Positions 21,105 to 33,618 of a stretch of 64,000 nucleotides of DNA are shown here, piece by piece. The notes under the pieces are model-generated. The model saw only the letters and a list, made by a program, of their open reading frames with translations. It had not been told where the DNA came from and did not search any database. The stretch covers positions 930,001-994,000 of the forward strand of contig KQ964253.1 of assembly GCA_001566295.1 (NCBI GenBank). The letters run 5' to 3'. How positions within the stretch are numbered: the stretch's first letter is position 1; the number at the start of each line of letters is the position of its first letter. The position numbers and the translations under genes were made by a program. The DNA is from Microdochium bolleyi. Its lineage: Eukaryota; Ascomycota; Sordariomycetes; Xylariales; Microdochiaceae.

Positions 21105-21755
21105 ATGTCGTCGACCATCACCATTCCCACAGCTCGCCCAGCTATGGGGGCAGACAGCTACAGCCGGTCCGGCAAGGCTATCGCCAGCCCTTCCTCGTCC
21201 TACTCGAGTTCGCCCTCGACACCAGACTCCCGCGGAAAGTCTACCGTACCGCCTTCCACATCGAAGCCAAAGATGCTTCACCAGCGGAGACCTAGCCTCC
21301 TCAGTGCGTTCCCCCAGGCCTCGTCCATCGCCTAACTATTACCTCCCAACAAACCGTAGAGGAGCATCATCCGGGCTAACACACCATCGTCGTTTCCCAC
21401 AGGCACCGCCTTCAGCCAAGACGAATGCACTGTCATCAACATCGGAGACCCTGATGGTCCGCCCCGACTAGTGAGTGATACCCCGGCTCGCCAGCCCCAC
21501 AGTCAGCCTAGAGCCCCAGTCTGTCCCCGCTCGTGATCGCATCACCATGGACAATAATCGAGGTGTCAAGTTCTCATACTGATCATGCGTGCCGTGCAGA
21601 TCTCGTACCTCGCGTCGAGCCAGGGGTTCACTTGGAACCCTGAGATTTTCCTCCCATCTTATCTCGACTATGACTACACGCCACTCGAGCATCGACGGGA
21701 GCCGGTGCACGATATTGTCCTCACAGACGAGGAATCCAAAAAGCTGCTGCCGTAA
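21105..21755 (+). CDS. Small conserved fungal protein of unknown function (three exons)
   Basis: Exons are 21105-21303, 21403-21470 and 21600-21755, joined by GT-AG introns in phases 1 and 0, for 140 aa. The first 55 residues are Ser/Pro/Thr-rich and disordered. The rest is compact: LHQRRPSLLSTAF, TVINIGDPDGPPRLISYLAS, QGFTWNPEIFLPSYLDYDY, then EHRREPVHDIVLTDEESKKL. The clean splicing and the well-formed acidic/aromatic second half argue for a real gene. From memory it resembles small uncharacterised proteins of other filamentous fungi, but I cannot name a domain or function. No signal peptide or membrane segment is seen, so a cytosolic or nuclear location is likely. The C/T-rich sequence just upstream resembles a fungal leader. 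Confidence 0.8.
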
Positions 21756-24013
21756 AAGCTGTGCTTGCAATCCAAGCCCACTCTGCGAAGTCTGTTGTGG
21801 GCTCGACTTCTGGGGCACCAGAGTCTCCGCGCCATACTGGCGACCATCTAGCAAACAGGGCAGCTTGGCACGACGGTACACTACGGACGCAAACATCCGG
21901 CACCATGTAGGTGACCAGGATGTCTCACCGACCTGCAACATCGAATGAGTTGCATTACGACATCTGCTTTTGACACGACTTATACCACGACACAGGCGTG
22001 CAGGGGAAAGGAGCTCGGAGTTCTCAGAATGTTCTTTTTGCTTTGGTCGTATACTCTACTTCTCCGCTCAGGCTCGGTCGCTCTTCACCAAGGCCATGGT
22101 CATGTTCACGAGAGTCCTGTTAGCTTTTATCTGAATGGCACGAGCACCGTACCCGGCTTCCCTTTGGAGGATTTTTCTCATTTTCTGTTCAATGGGATGG
22201 AGCAATGGGGAGCGGTAACCTGCTGTTCTGCTTTTCTTGTAGTTAATACATCTATCATACATAAACCGTTCGTCCTACCTTGAGAACGACTCTTCCCGCA
22301 CAAGACAACGGACGGCTGGGGGCGGGTACCGTTGCGCTCTAGCCCGACATCCCCAGAACTTTCAAGACCTCGCCGGAGAGAAACAAAGTAGCATGCTATG
22401 AACATTGCACCGGACGAGCTATCCCGAAGTTCAAGACATTGAACAACAGTATCGACTCGGGCTCCCAAGTCTGGAGTTCTGCCCCCCACACTCTCTGCCG
22501 GGCAGTAATCAGTGGGTCCTTGTGGGGGTTTTCCCAGGTGGAGCTAGAGGCGCAGAGATCCACCCGAGCAAGCCCTGCCATTCGACGGGGTCCTAAAGTT
22601 CTTGTCTGGAGAACTCGACGAAGTCTGGTAGTATCGTAGGACTTTCCTAGCTTGGGGATGGACCACTGCCGTGTCATGGTCGAGATGTAAGTTGGAGCTT
22701 GCCGATCTCCCAAAAATGGTTCCGTCGTATAGTGGTCGGGTGTTGCGGTTGTGCAATTAGTTGTGCTTCCAGGTTTCGAAATATGGTTGTAACAAGCCAG
22801 TCTCTAGTGGTCAACGGAAATGGATGAGCGGATGACAAGTGTCACGATCACTGAGAACCGAATGCATGAATCCTTGGCTGGAAGTGATGTGGTGGGACAA
22901 AGAAAAGAAAACGAGAAAGATGAAAGAAGATATGCTCGACGGAGAAATGAAGAACATGATGGCCGAAAGAACAATTCTGACTGGCTCAAATCTCTTGGCG
23001 ATAGCTATCTCTACGGGCGGGCACAGATCTATTCTATCTCTATGAAAGCCCATCTTACGCGGGAATCGAGAGCTTTGCGAGTGGCATCACACCGCTTCAG
23101 CACATGGGCTCAACAAGATGCCGCGTAATTCAGATGACGCGGACGGCGGTCTGAGATACCAGGCATCGAGAATAATTCTAGGTATACAAGCAGGATGACG
23201 ATGAGCACCAGAAAAGGCTTGCGTACGTTTCTCCGGGATATTTGTGGTTGCCTTGTGCGTGAAGCGAAATGTAGACGTCCTCTGACCAGTTGCTCCGAGT
23301 GAGGAGCTATGATACCTTAGGCAGCCAGATAATAGCCAATCAGAAGTCGTGCTGTCCAATGCCGAGCTCCGACGACGCCTTGCGACTCACTCTTGTTGAG
23401 AGTGTTGCAAGGGACACTCTTGGGCAATAGAGACCATCTGTATGCAGTAGCCGATGATTCTATGCTTCCCAGTCATGATACCGTCGACAAATAAACAGGA
23501 CGATACCGGAAAACTTAGGTGGATGTTGTAGTGGCGCACACAATCGACAGATAAGGAAAGCGGCTGTCCAGAAGACAACACGGGGTTGGCCTGTCACCTA
23601 GACGGTTCCGTACTCTCATCAGAGAATTTACAAGATTACATACACTGGGCACAGGAAGACCACGAGAACGGCTTGTGTCGCGGCGGAGGTGTAGGTCGTC
23701 AAAGCCGCTACGGAGTCCACGCGCAGGGCTGAGAACAGCGGGTTCCGAAAGAGGAAGGAAGCCGAGAGTGCAGGGGGGTCCACCATCAATCAAGTCTCAT
23801 CTGGGATGGGCAACCTTGGAATCTGCTGCACGTCAGACGTCGCGTCGTCACAAACCTGCAACACGCAGATCGCCGCACGCAAGTGTCGGCAGACTAACGT
23901 GCGCCTTATCTCCCGACGGTCGCCTCCAGAGCCTGCCCTACATAAGACTACTGCCCTGGCACTGGCGTAAAGCCTCGAACCCTAGTCCGTCAAGCTCATC
24001 CTCTACCTTCGCC
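21756..24013. other. 2.3 kb intergenic region
   Basis: No supported gene. The MFS frame extends upstream to 23675 without conserved sequence and is read as leader. A tRNA-like A-box stretch occurs near 22719. The frame at 22820-23128 is Lys/Arg/Glu-rich but matches nothing known. Confidence 0.45.
22719..22755 (+). other. Possible tRNA 5'-half remnant
   Basis: TTCCGTCGTATAGTGGTC resembles a tRNA acceptor strand plus A box, and a TTGTG loop follows. However, no complementary 3' acceptor strand exists and the downstream B-box-like GGTTTCGAA carries an extra base. It cannot fold into a full tRNA. Confidence 0.2.
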
Positions 24014-25768
24014 ATGGCGCACCCACATAACGCCGACGGCGACGACTACTTTGGCGCCACGGAGCGCACGCCGCTTGTCGGCAGCACGGCCAACGACAAC
24101 AATGGCCCCCGGACGCCCCGGCAGCGCCGGCCGTTCATGCACCTCCGGGGCACCTCGATCGCCTCGATCGCCGAATCCATAAAGATCCCCAAGGCTCACA
24201 GCCCCAGGACAATCATCACCCTTCTCGCCATCATCATCTTCTTCGCCGCGGGCTCCGGCGCTCTCCAGCAGATGGCTGCGACCCGGATCTTCGAGGACAT
24301 CTTCTGCCGCCAGTACTACGCGGACAAGACGGAGATCCAGCTCGGGGACCCCATCGACGAGAAACTTTGCAAGGAAGACGACATCCAATCCAATCTCGCC
24401 TATCTTTTTGCCGTCTCAATGTCCATAGATGCCATCGTGGGCTGTGTCTCGGCCCTGCCGTGGGGGGCTGCTGCCGACCGGTATGTGCCAGAACTGGTTC
24501 CTTGACGCGTCGAGACACGGAGACTCGTTGAGCTAATAGCACATATTCTCCCTCCAGCATTGGCCGAAAAACTGTGCTCGCGTTCACGCTCGCTGGGTTC
24601 ACCATGCAGATTGCGTGGATCATGATGGTTGGCTGGTTCTCAGATGTCATTCCTACCCGCTTCTACTGGCTCTCTTCGCTGTGGCTGCTGGTCGGAGGCG
24701 GCAACGCAGCGGCCAATGCCTGTATTGGCAGTATGATTTCTGACATACTCCCAGAACTGGAACGGTAAGTCTCTCAGCAACTCGCCTAACCCATACCTGG
24801 GGCTGACAGCTAAACCACACAGATCGGTGGCGTTTATGCAGATACACGTGGCAAGCTCAGTCGGCAATCTGGTGGCGCCGGCCATTGCGAGCATCATGAT
24901 GTCTGCATTCGGCCCGTGGCCAGTACTTTTCACCAGTTTGGCTGTCATGGCATCATCAATCGTGGCCATTCTCTTCGTCCCGGAAACACTCATCGCCAAG
25001 CCAGTCCCAGGAGAAGATGCTCCTGTCACCTTGAAAGAGCGGTGCGCAGGCGCGACTCGGGAGCTCGTATATCTCTTCTCGGTCATGAAGAATCCAGCCA
25101 TTTGCCTCGTTCTGGCCGTTACATTCTTCTCTCTGCCGCCAAGCCTCAGCACGTATCAGTTTCTTACACAATTCGTCTCCAAACGCTACGACATCCCGAT
25201 CGCGGAGACCGGCTACGTCCAGACATCTTATGGCATCGCAACTATGCTGGTTGTTCTGGCATTTCTCCCGTGGCTGTCCAAGTTTGTGGTCCGGCCAAGC
25301 ACACCGCAGCTCCTTCGCATCGAGAACAAGCACAAGAGAGATCTCATTCTCGCCCGCTGGTCTTATGTTATGGTCATCATTGGCAGTTGCATTCTCGCAA
25401 TCTCGCCAAAGCTCACTGGCTTTGTGGTCGGTCTCTTCGTCATGTCTCTCGGCGCGGGCGGCGACAGTATGCTCAAGAGCAGCGCATCTGCCTGGGTGGC
25501 GCCCGATCAGACCTCGCGGCTCTTCTCGCTCATGGGGGTCATAATGATCGGGGGGTCGCTCTGGACATCGCCGATGCTCGCGGCTTTGTTCAGCGCGGGG
25601 ATGCACCGCGGCGGCGGATGGATCGGCCTGCCATACTTTGGTGTGGCGGCTTCGACCACAATCATGCTCGTGCTCGTGCTCTTTGTACGGGCACCGCCAG
25701 AGCAGACGGAATCGGGCGACGAGGAGTCATCGGGCGAAGAAGAGGCGTCGTCAACGGAAGATCACTAG
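24014..25768 (+). CDS. MFS transporter (12-TM), substrate unknown
   Basis: Exons are 24014-24480, 24558-24764 and 24823-25768; both introns split an Arg codon (CG|C and CG|A). The product is 539 aa. A hydrophilic, Arg/Pro-rich N terminus with RTPLV (an adaptor-like motif) precedes TM1 near residue 65. A loop with Cys residues (IFCRQYYADK, EKLCKEDD) follows, then PWGAAADRIGRKTVL, the MFS motif A (G-x-x-x-D-R-x-G-R-[KR]) bridging exons 1 and 2. About twelve hydrophobic helices are visible in total. The C terminus is Glu/Ser-rich. The long loop between TM1 and TM2 with paired Cys recalls proton-coupled folate-transporter-like fungal MFS proteins, but that is inference. The ATG at 24014 has a good context (GCCATGG). 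Confidence 0.88.
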
Positions 25769-26705
25769 AATTTCTTTTCTGTATTGGACTCTATAGTGAC
25801 GATGGATCTGTACTGGTCCTATTTAGCTTGTAGCACAGTAAAAATGGTGTCCCAGATATGTGTCTCGACGTTACGGCAAGGAGACCTATGCACGTGCAGT
25901 TGCGGCTAAACACTTAAGAGACGGGCTTCCCACCAGCGCTGTCAGGCTGGTCGAGAACTAACTGCTCTGCGATGTGACCTTGGTGAGGGCAGCTCTACAA
26001 CCATCAACTAGACCATTGGCAGCCCGTTAGGACTCCAACTGTCATCCCGTCCCGCAACCTGTAGCAGACGGAGCTCGTTCCCGCAAGTTCCGCTAGTGGC
26101 TCGTACATGACGGGTGAAACAGTAAAACATGCACTTCGCACCTCGCACCTATGCTCATGACAGGGTAGCTGTTGTCTAACTTGCCCACCCCCGCATAAGC
26201 TGACTCGGCTTGGCGAAGCTTACCACACATTTACCATGTGCTTGATTTGGGGAACTATTGCCTTTCCTGACCATCTGGTAGCTGGCTAAAAGCGGATGTT
26301 GTTGCCAGAGGTTGTGTGATTCGCTTCCCTGTACGAGGGTATGGGCAGAACACGGATATAAGGAGACCCGGCTAAGGTGAGCGATCGTCATGACGAACCC
26401 CTGGCGGATGAACAAAGTGGATTCCAAACTCCAAAGCGCAATGATTGCTGCTAACATGGGCGGGCCGGGGGACACAGCCAATGTGAATATGGGTCTGATG
26501 TTGCAATGTGTTGGTCATATGTTGCGACGGGGGGGGGTTCTGGAAGCGCAACTTGTAAGGATAAGGATAAGGACAGGACAGGAAAGTCTGTATAAGTGTT
26601 CGGCCTGGCGCACCCGAAATTGGACGAGAAGAATTGATACAATCCAGACCTCCTTTGTTGCTATCGCATTTGACGTCGGTCATTTGTTCAATATAAGTTC
26701 GGAGA
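25769..26705. other. Intergenic region
   Basis: No gene is recognised. A TATAAG element at about 26591 lies 115 bases upstream of the next start and may be its TATA box; a short G run is near 26531. Confidence 0.45.
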
Positions 26706-27650
26706 ATGAGTGCCGCAGCGGCAGCACCACCAATGTCCAAGGACCCGAGCCGTGGCGTCGAGGTCATCCTCGCTGGACTGCCGCGGACCGGATCGGTCTC
26801 CATGGCGGTGGCGGTTGGGACACTGCTCCGGGGCCCGGTGATGCACGGCGGGAACCACTTATTTGCCAAGGAAGACGACGGTATGTTGTGATGGTACCTT
26901 TTTCGCATCTCGTCCGGGAGAGGAGGCGTTTTCCTATCTTTGACCTCGAAACAAACAGTACCAATGGATTAACACAACCGGTCCGTAGCATACGGCCGAA
27001 ACTTCTCCAAGGCCTTCGCGCTCCGCCGCCGTGGCGACAAGGCTGCCCTCCTGAAGCTCCTCCGGCGGCTGTTCGCGGGCTACGTGGCCGTCGCGGACCT
27101 CCCGCCCATCGCGTTCGTCGAGGAGCTGCTCGAGCTGTACCCGGAGGCCAAGGTCGTGCTGGTCCGGCGCGACCCGGAGAAGTGGTGGATGAGCTTCAAC
27201 GCGATACTGCAGAAGGACACGCCGTTCCAGCGCGTGATGGTCGCGCCGCTGCCGGGCCTCCGGTGGAGCTTCACGCTCGGCCGGTACTGGGAGGAGTGGT
27301 GGCAGGGCATCCTCCGGCCCGGCGAGCCCGTCGGGCCGGTGCTGATGGAGAGGCACGCCGAGTATATAAGGCGTGTTGTGCCGAGGGAGAGGTTGCTCGA
27401 GATGGAGCTGAGTGAAGGGTGGGCGCCGCTCTGCGAGTTCCTGGGTAAGCCGGTGCCCCAGGGCAGCAGGAAGGAGGGTGCCGCTGTTGCAATGCCGTTC
27501 CCGAGGCTCAATGAGGCGAAGAGCAGGGATGCGTTCTTCCGGTATGTGAGGAAGAAGGCGAGGCTAGTCTGGCTGGGGATATTTACTACGGCGGGCGCGG
27601 TGGGATATCTCGGTTGGAGGGCGTGGCTGGGGGATCTGTGGCGGATGTGA
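26706..27650 (+). CDS. Sulfotransferase-like P-loop protein with C-terminal membrane anchor
   Basis: Exons are 26706-26880 and 26989-27650 (phase 1 intron), giving 278 aa. GLPRTGS at residues 24-30 is the 5'-phosphosulfate loop of the sulfotransferase family, with Ser in place of the usual Thr. GPVMHGG, YVAVADLPPIAFVEELLELYPEAK and VVLVRRDPEKWW follow, the last being the 3'-phosphate-binding strand and arginine. The order matches the large fungal group of uncharacterised sulfotransferase-fold proteins. The last 30 residues form one hydrophobic helix (WLGIFTTAGAVGYLGW) ending in a short basic tail, suggesting tail anchoring. Between the first exon and YGRN the family often has extra residues (an acidic/KKW stretch) that are not seen here, so an exon may be mis-modelled. 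Sulfate transfer is not proven. Confidence 0.8.
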
Positions 27651-28339
27651 TAGTGCTTGTGTCGCCGTGTTGGGGTTATTCCATGATCTCCTTGTGATGA
27701 TTCATGATCAGAATGGCAGCCGCAGAACAGTCTGCGTATGCTATCAAAGATGTTGGCGACTTCCAACTACACGAGAAACGAAAAGCAACTCAGCATGTCG
27801 TCTCAGCCGGCCAGTACTTTCCCCAGGCGGCAGGCATAGAGATTGGAAGTGCGAACAGCCACAATATCATGCCGTTTATTTTTGGCTTGGTGTTTGGACG
27901 AAGATCACTGGCGGTCGTGACTGTGGACTTCATCCCCGAGTGCCTACCAGATGGGGCAGAAGCAAGGGCTTTCTGGGGCTGCTGAGACACAGGTCTTGCG
28001 AGTAAATAGAGTCATGTCTGGCAGTGACAGCGTGGTCCAGCAGGCTGTTTCCACAAAACTGTGAACAAACTGTGGGTTGCACCCGAATGTATAAAATGAA
28101 CCTACGAGAGATGCAAGTCTCGAACTTACACAACTCACGTGTGTTTCTGTCGAAAAAGGAAAAAAAAAAGACTCATCGCATAAAACGATTTTGTGTAAAG
28201 GGAAATATTCACAACTCTTTTTCGCAAGGCCCTTTCTCGCTCTTGTCTCTTTCCCAGTGTCATTCGCCCTGTGTTCCAGAACTTGTCTGTGGTTGTCAGA
28301 GTTTCAGTCCCTAACGAATTCACAGCTGGAGTTATTGTG

Positions 28340-28353
28340 TTTTTTTTTTTTTT
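28340..28353 (+). repeat. T14 homopolymer
   Basis: Fourteen T residues in the gene-poor region; not linked to any tRNA. Confidence 0.7.
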
Positions 28354-30921
28354 CGGAGTATGGTACATGAATACCTTAGGTACTGCTACCCTTGGATCAT
28401 CCTCATCGTGCACAATGCTCCTCAGTGGCCGAAGGATCCATCGTGGGTGCAGCTGCTACTCTTTTTTGTTCATTCCCCATTGTTAAACTCCGTCATACAG
28501 GATCGCCACAGGTCGTTGTTGGTCATAGCTTTTTGTCCAAGCAAGCCCGAGTGATCCGCAGTCAATTGACACCCTCCTCCAATACAACCCCCAGCACTGG
28601 GAAGCCGGTGTTCTCGAGGGCGCAATGTATGAGTAGCGTAGTCGGGGCAGGACAGTGTTGATCATTTTGTTTTGTGACTGTTCACGTGCGAGGGCCGGCA
28701 TTGGCCAGCATGCCGTCCCTTACGGTTGACCAGTAAGTGAAGCCGATTGGAACTGAGAAGGACAGATGCAACTCCTGTCACGTATGCTGGAGACCCGAGG
28801 GGCCATGACATGTAGAAATCGAACAGAGCAATTGCCCGCCCGGTGCACGGACTAACTTGGATACTCGTCGAGCTAACCTGGCTACCGTGCCAGTCGAACT
28901 AGGGCTCGTGTGCTTGGTCAGTGCTGTGAAGCATGGATCAACGAGCGGGCACGCACGTTACAAAGACCCCCGTCCGACGGTACAACATCGGCTTTGGGCT
29001 GCGTCGTCTCGGGGGGCCACTCGTACATCTGCTGCAACGATAGACCGACCCATTGTCATTCGTTTCCGGCATGTCCGAAGACAAGGTGATCGCCAGCGCT
29101 GCTTGATGTTACCTCATCGATGCCGAGTTTTGTCACCATTGGAGCATTTGATACAGGATAGCTTGCGTGTGCAGAGGACGGAGTGTTACTGTGGACAAGC
29201 CTTGTGGGCTTCTCGAGGACAAGATGTTGAGCTGGTTGTATGGTTCTGTTCTCTCTTGGCTCAGGTCGTATTTTGAATTGCGCTTGGAGGGATCTGTCAG
29301 TACCTTGAGGGGTGTCGACTTCGCCCCTGAGAGAGCTAAAAGTTCGGGGCTTGGGTGATGCCTGACTGGCCTGCCCGAGTGGTAAAATCATGTGTACTTA
29401 TACGCATGCTCTGCAGCCACAAATGGCCTATGCCAAACTTGTGAGAAGCGCTCGTACGGGCAACCGAAGCAGCCGGCACCGATTGCTCAATCGCGGCTTC
29501 GAAAGTCGCTCATTGACCTGCTTGCCGCTTCAGAGTGTCTGGGAGCTTGAGGGCAAAGCAACGACGCCCGTCGCGTACCAGGAATGAGCTGAGTGGCCAC
29601 CATGGCCACCCAACCATGGCAAGGCTCTCCAAACATGCCTGTTCCTCGCAGGAAATCTGCAACAAAGACCCGGCCAGCTTGCGCCCTCAGGCGGCGAGCC
29701 ATGTGAGGGAGGAAGAAGGCACACGGGCGCTCGGCGAAATGATGAGCCCACTCACACACCAAGAGTTGGAGCACTCGCCTGCCCATGCCCGCGGCCGGTG
29801 GCTGAGGGGACGCGGAGGGACCTGAAGTGAGACATGCATGCTCATTGTTCGGGAACATGAAGTCTCTCCCTACCTCGTGTCCCACGGGACATTCTTTCCC
29901 TCTGGAGTACTTCGCTGGAGATGGCACCCGCTGTCCAAGATGCGGTTCGACAGAAACCGTCTGCAGGCACCGGCTCCAGAGGTTGTTTGTGCTTGGAGGG
30001 GTCCTTGTCATGGAGATGAGGAGGCGCGGGACGCCTGCCGGCCCCGTCGAGATGCGCCAAGTTGCGAGATACCCTGCTGGGCCCCAGTGTTGTGTCGGGG
30101 ATGGTGGGTGCTTGCCAGGGCACATCCTGACCGGTCTGGAGCCCACTGGCTGGCTCACCCGCAGCGGCTTCGTGGTCCGCGACACCACCCCGGCCTGCTT
30201 GTGGCAGCGAATGGGGCTGGCCGCGACAGGCACCACCATCGGGGCAGGAAGCCACGCGAGCACCACCGACAGACTGAGCCCGCCGAGTCTGCACACCCAC
30301 AAGAATTCAGGGCCCGGGCAGCCAGCAGTCAGCACTCAGAGTGCAAGATCTGAGATTGCCCGATCTCACAGGTGGGCGCTACCGTTGGGCGGTTGCTACA
30401 ACGGGAGCGACAGCCCCCCGGAACCGCTGGAGGAGACAGAGGGCTCGCTCAGGGAGAAGGGAAACTATGGGGCTGGGGGGCCTGGCGGGGCCGCGCTGGG
30501 GCTAGCACATCGCAAATCCGGGGAAGGGTCTGCCCAGATTGCGCCTCCTGGGGAAGCATCCACGGCAGCCCACATCTCGTTCTTCTCCCCTCGGGCTCAC
30601 CATGGGACTTGGTCATTGCCTCATGTAGGCTGGACAGTCATTGCTCGCCCTCTAGGACATCAACAAAGACGATTGGAGACTACATTGCCAACAGTCGAGC
30701 AAGAGTTGCTGCGTCCACGGCGAGAGGGGTTTGTCTCGGTTTGAGTTCGACGGTGCGTCTCCTGTCTGAGCCGGTGTTGCTGGCCTTTGGCCTCTGGCCT
30801 CTCCATTCGGGGATTGCAACTCGTCCAGCACGGGATTGGGACTGGCCGGACTTGGCCGGGTGCGACGTCCGGGGTGTTAGACGAGGAGAGGGGATTGGCA
30901 AAAGGGAGGAGGGGGTGACGA

Positions 30922-30941
30922 GTCTGGTCTGGTCTGGTCTG
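30922..30941 (+). repeat. Microsatellite (GTCTG)4
   Basis: Four tandem copies of the pentamer GTCTG in non-coding sequence. Confidence 0.8.
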
Positions 30942-33618
30942 ATGGTGTATGGTGTGGCTGTGGTGTGGTGTGCGCAAGGAGCCAAGCCGTGCAGGCACAC
31001 ACGCAACCTGCGCCTGCCGTCTTGGTGCAACCCAGCAAAGCAAGACAGCAGGCGCCCGCACGATCCAGACCTGGCCAATATCCCTCGCCCTCCTCGCTCT
31101 CCTCGCCCTCTTCTCCCCGCCTAGCCCTCTCCTTCTCCTTGCTCACTCACAACCACACGCAGAGTTCACCCTGACGGACCACCATGGACTCAGCCCTCCA
31201 ACTGCACAACCCTCTGGCATGATGGAGCGGCCCCTCGACGACCTCGAGTCTCAAGACTCATCCACAAACGCTCAACACCGGTGCAGCAGGCACGACAGTG
31301 TGCCCTGACTCGACTCAACACCATTCGCACTAGCACATCCATCTATCGCCTATGTCGTCGAGTCAGATCCTGCGGCAGCCCCCGTCGTCTAGCAACACCT
31401 GGACTGTAGGCGTATCCAGAGCAGAAATGCTCCCGACTGAGCACGCGTCGACATCGGCGTGCAACCACCGCCGCCAGTGCTGCAAGGACTCACGCAAAAG
31501 GCAGGCTTGCGTTGCAAGTCCCGGCCGACAACCTCCCCATTTGGCCGGACCGGGTATCAGCAGGAGCATGCTGACACGGGTCTGTCGCTCGGAACAATCT
31601 TTCGTCTTATTCGTTCAAGTGGACGAAAGGAGAGTGCACTGGCCATTGCCGGATACTTGCCGTCAGTGCCATGCTGTTCATATTGGTGAGCATGAGCCAT
31701 GACCTTCTGCCTCCTCCGGATGCTTCGCTGTCGCTTTGGAATAGTTTCCGAAGACAGCCTGATACCTTCAAGGTCTTGGACAATGCCCATCCATTGCAAC
31801 GTCAGGAGCTTGGGGGTCCTTCCTCCGAATCGAGGTCTTTGTACCATTGCCGACCTTGATCAAGCTGGATCAGCAGAGCAGCATCAACGTGGTTCATCGT
31901 ACCTGGTGATATGGTACTGGCCATCTCGTTGGTTCCGAAACCATGGTACATCGACATATGTGCCGCGCATTGCCGTTGATCACGGGCCACTGCTCGAGCT
32001 GATCCCCATCAATCATAACGCGGGCGCATGATCAATCATGGAGTCCTGGTCGACCTGATTCGCTGATTCGGCAAGGAATATCCCATCCGGTCATCCTCCC
32101 ATCCCTTCTATGCTCTTTGTTGTTCGAGCCGAACAATTTCCGATTATGGACATCGGAGCCGGCCTTGAGTCTGACTGTTCCAGGCTGGTTGCAACATCGT
32201 GCAACCCCTCAACCAAGAAACAAGTCATGGTTGCTGTCGGGCAAGTCATATCGGAGAATCCTACTGGAATCTTCTCGTGTCGATGGGGGGCATGGGCCGT
32301 GTTCGACATCGTTCCATTAGACTGTTGGTCTAATCATCATCGTTCTCCCAAAAACCTGCGGCACGATAGTCGAATTGTGCTGTCGAGTATCCGCGAAGCC
32401 CCGGAGCGCAAACTCGTGGGAAAGGTTGAATGAGTTACCGGTGCCTGGAAGACGGCATCGTGCCAAGATACCATTTATCTCGAGTCGCGAGCCAATCTGA
32501 CTTCCACGTGCCCGGACGACGTGGTTGGGTGCTCTTGTTGCCTTCGAACAGCAGTGCGCGGAACGTCCTGGCTTCGACAACACCAATATGGACCAACGGA
32601 TGCAATAGACGATTCGACAAAGCATCAGCTATCTGCCAGCCGGCGCTCCACGTACAGGCAGGACTGGGCTCGCCCAGCATCAAATACATCGTCGGTCCCA
32701 AACCCAGTCTCCGCGACGCTCCGCAGCGGGTCATCACCACCATGCGGAAATCTACGCCAGTGCCAAAATACTACCCGAAGCAGCTAGACGTCACCTGTGA
32801 ACTCATGGATCATGGTCGTCACCATGCCCCCTGGCGGTACATCATTGGTGCGATTGAGGGCACAACACGACACGTTCCCACGACAGAGTCTCGACACAAC
32901 CTGACTGGCGTAAGACCTGTCCACCAGCCCAGAGTGGGGGCCCAACCGCAGCCAGAATTTGTGCAAGCAAGTTGCGAGTGGAGACCGACATGCCTCTTCA
33001 GCCGAGGGAAGCAACAAGTGGACCGGCTTGAGGGAAAAACCTGCCACAACCTGAGACGCAAGGACCACCCCCTCCGCAGGCCCTCTGGATGGCTGGTCAA
33101 GTGACCTGGCTCAATTGACCAGATTGGCCCAGTGAAGCAGGTATGCTGAATCAACGGGCTGGGGACAAGATCCGGGGACGTTCTCTCAGGTCTATCTCCA
33201 TGTCAGCCGAATTCGGTGCTTTCACTGGTCGACAGGCTGCGAGGTAGTGGTGAAATTTGTGATCTTGGTTTGTACAAAAGGAAACTCGAATTTTGATATT
33301 TCGAGGATCTCCATGAGAAGAGGTTTCCTGAAGATGGTATTGGTATTTTACAGGTCCCCGAAGGTGACTTTTTTGGTTGACAAGTCGTCTTCCATCTCTA
33401 CAAGTCTTGAAATGCTATGCCTTCGCCTCTTTCCTGGTCATTCCTCCGTCTATCACATGAGCCCGGCCCCGTCTATTACTATGCTGGTGGTCTGATCGGA
33501 CATGCCGATACATCCTGCTGCGCGGATGGCAGAGAACGAGATCGGGATCGGGACTATCGCATCACACCGTCCATCACGGGGTGTGAAGCCCAGCCTCCAA
33601 GAGAATGGGTGAAAGCGC

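Larger units (their letters stand above)
27651..33618. other. 6 kb gene-poor region
   Basis: I find no gene with recognisable motifs or good splice-joined frames. Long frames at 29487-30335 (-) and 29827-30744 (+) overlap each other and begin at GTG, not ATG. The frame at 32430-33104 (+, 224 codons, real ATG) has no family motif. Around 31090-31350 a C/T-rich stretch leads into ATGs in good context with very short frames (12 codons at 31183, 29 codons at 31220), which looks like an mRNA leader without its gene. T14 lies at 28340 and GTCTG repeats near 30922. No terminal repeats or transposase motifs are seen. Confidence 0.5.

Noticed and set aside
24014..27650. MFS transporter next to a sulfotransferase-like gene as a possible secondary-metabolite cluster
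   Set aside because: No polyketide synthase, NRPS, terpene cyclase or P450 is nearby; two genes are not enough to support a cluster.
29365..29392. A-box-like GCCCGAGTGGT
   Set aside because: No B box, T arm or acceptor complement downstream.
29487..30744. Two long overlapping frames (282 codons minus, 305 codons plus)
   Set aside because: Both start at GTG rather than ATG, overlap on opposite strands, and contain no family motifs; typical of GC-rich non-coding DNA.
32430..33104. 224-codon plus-strand frame with an ATG
   Set aside because: No domain, composition bias or splice support; opposite-strand frames of similar length overlap it.
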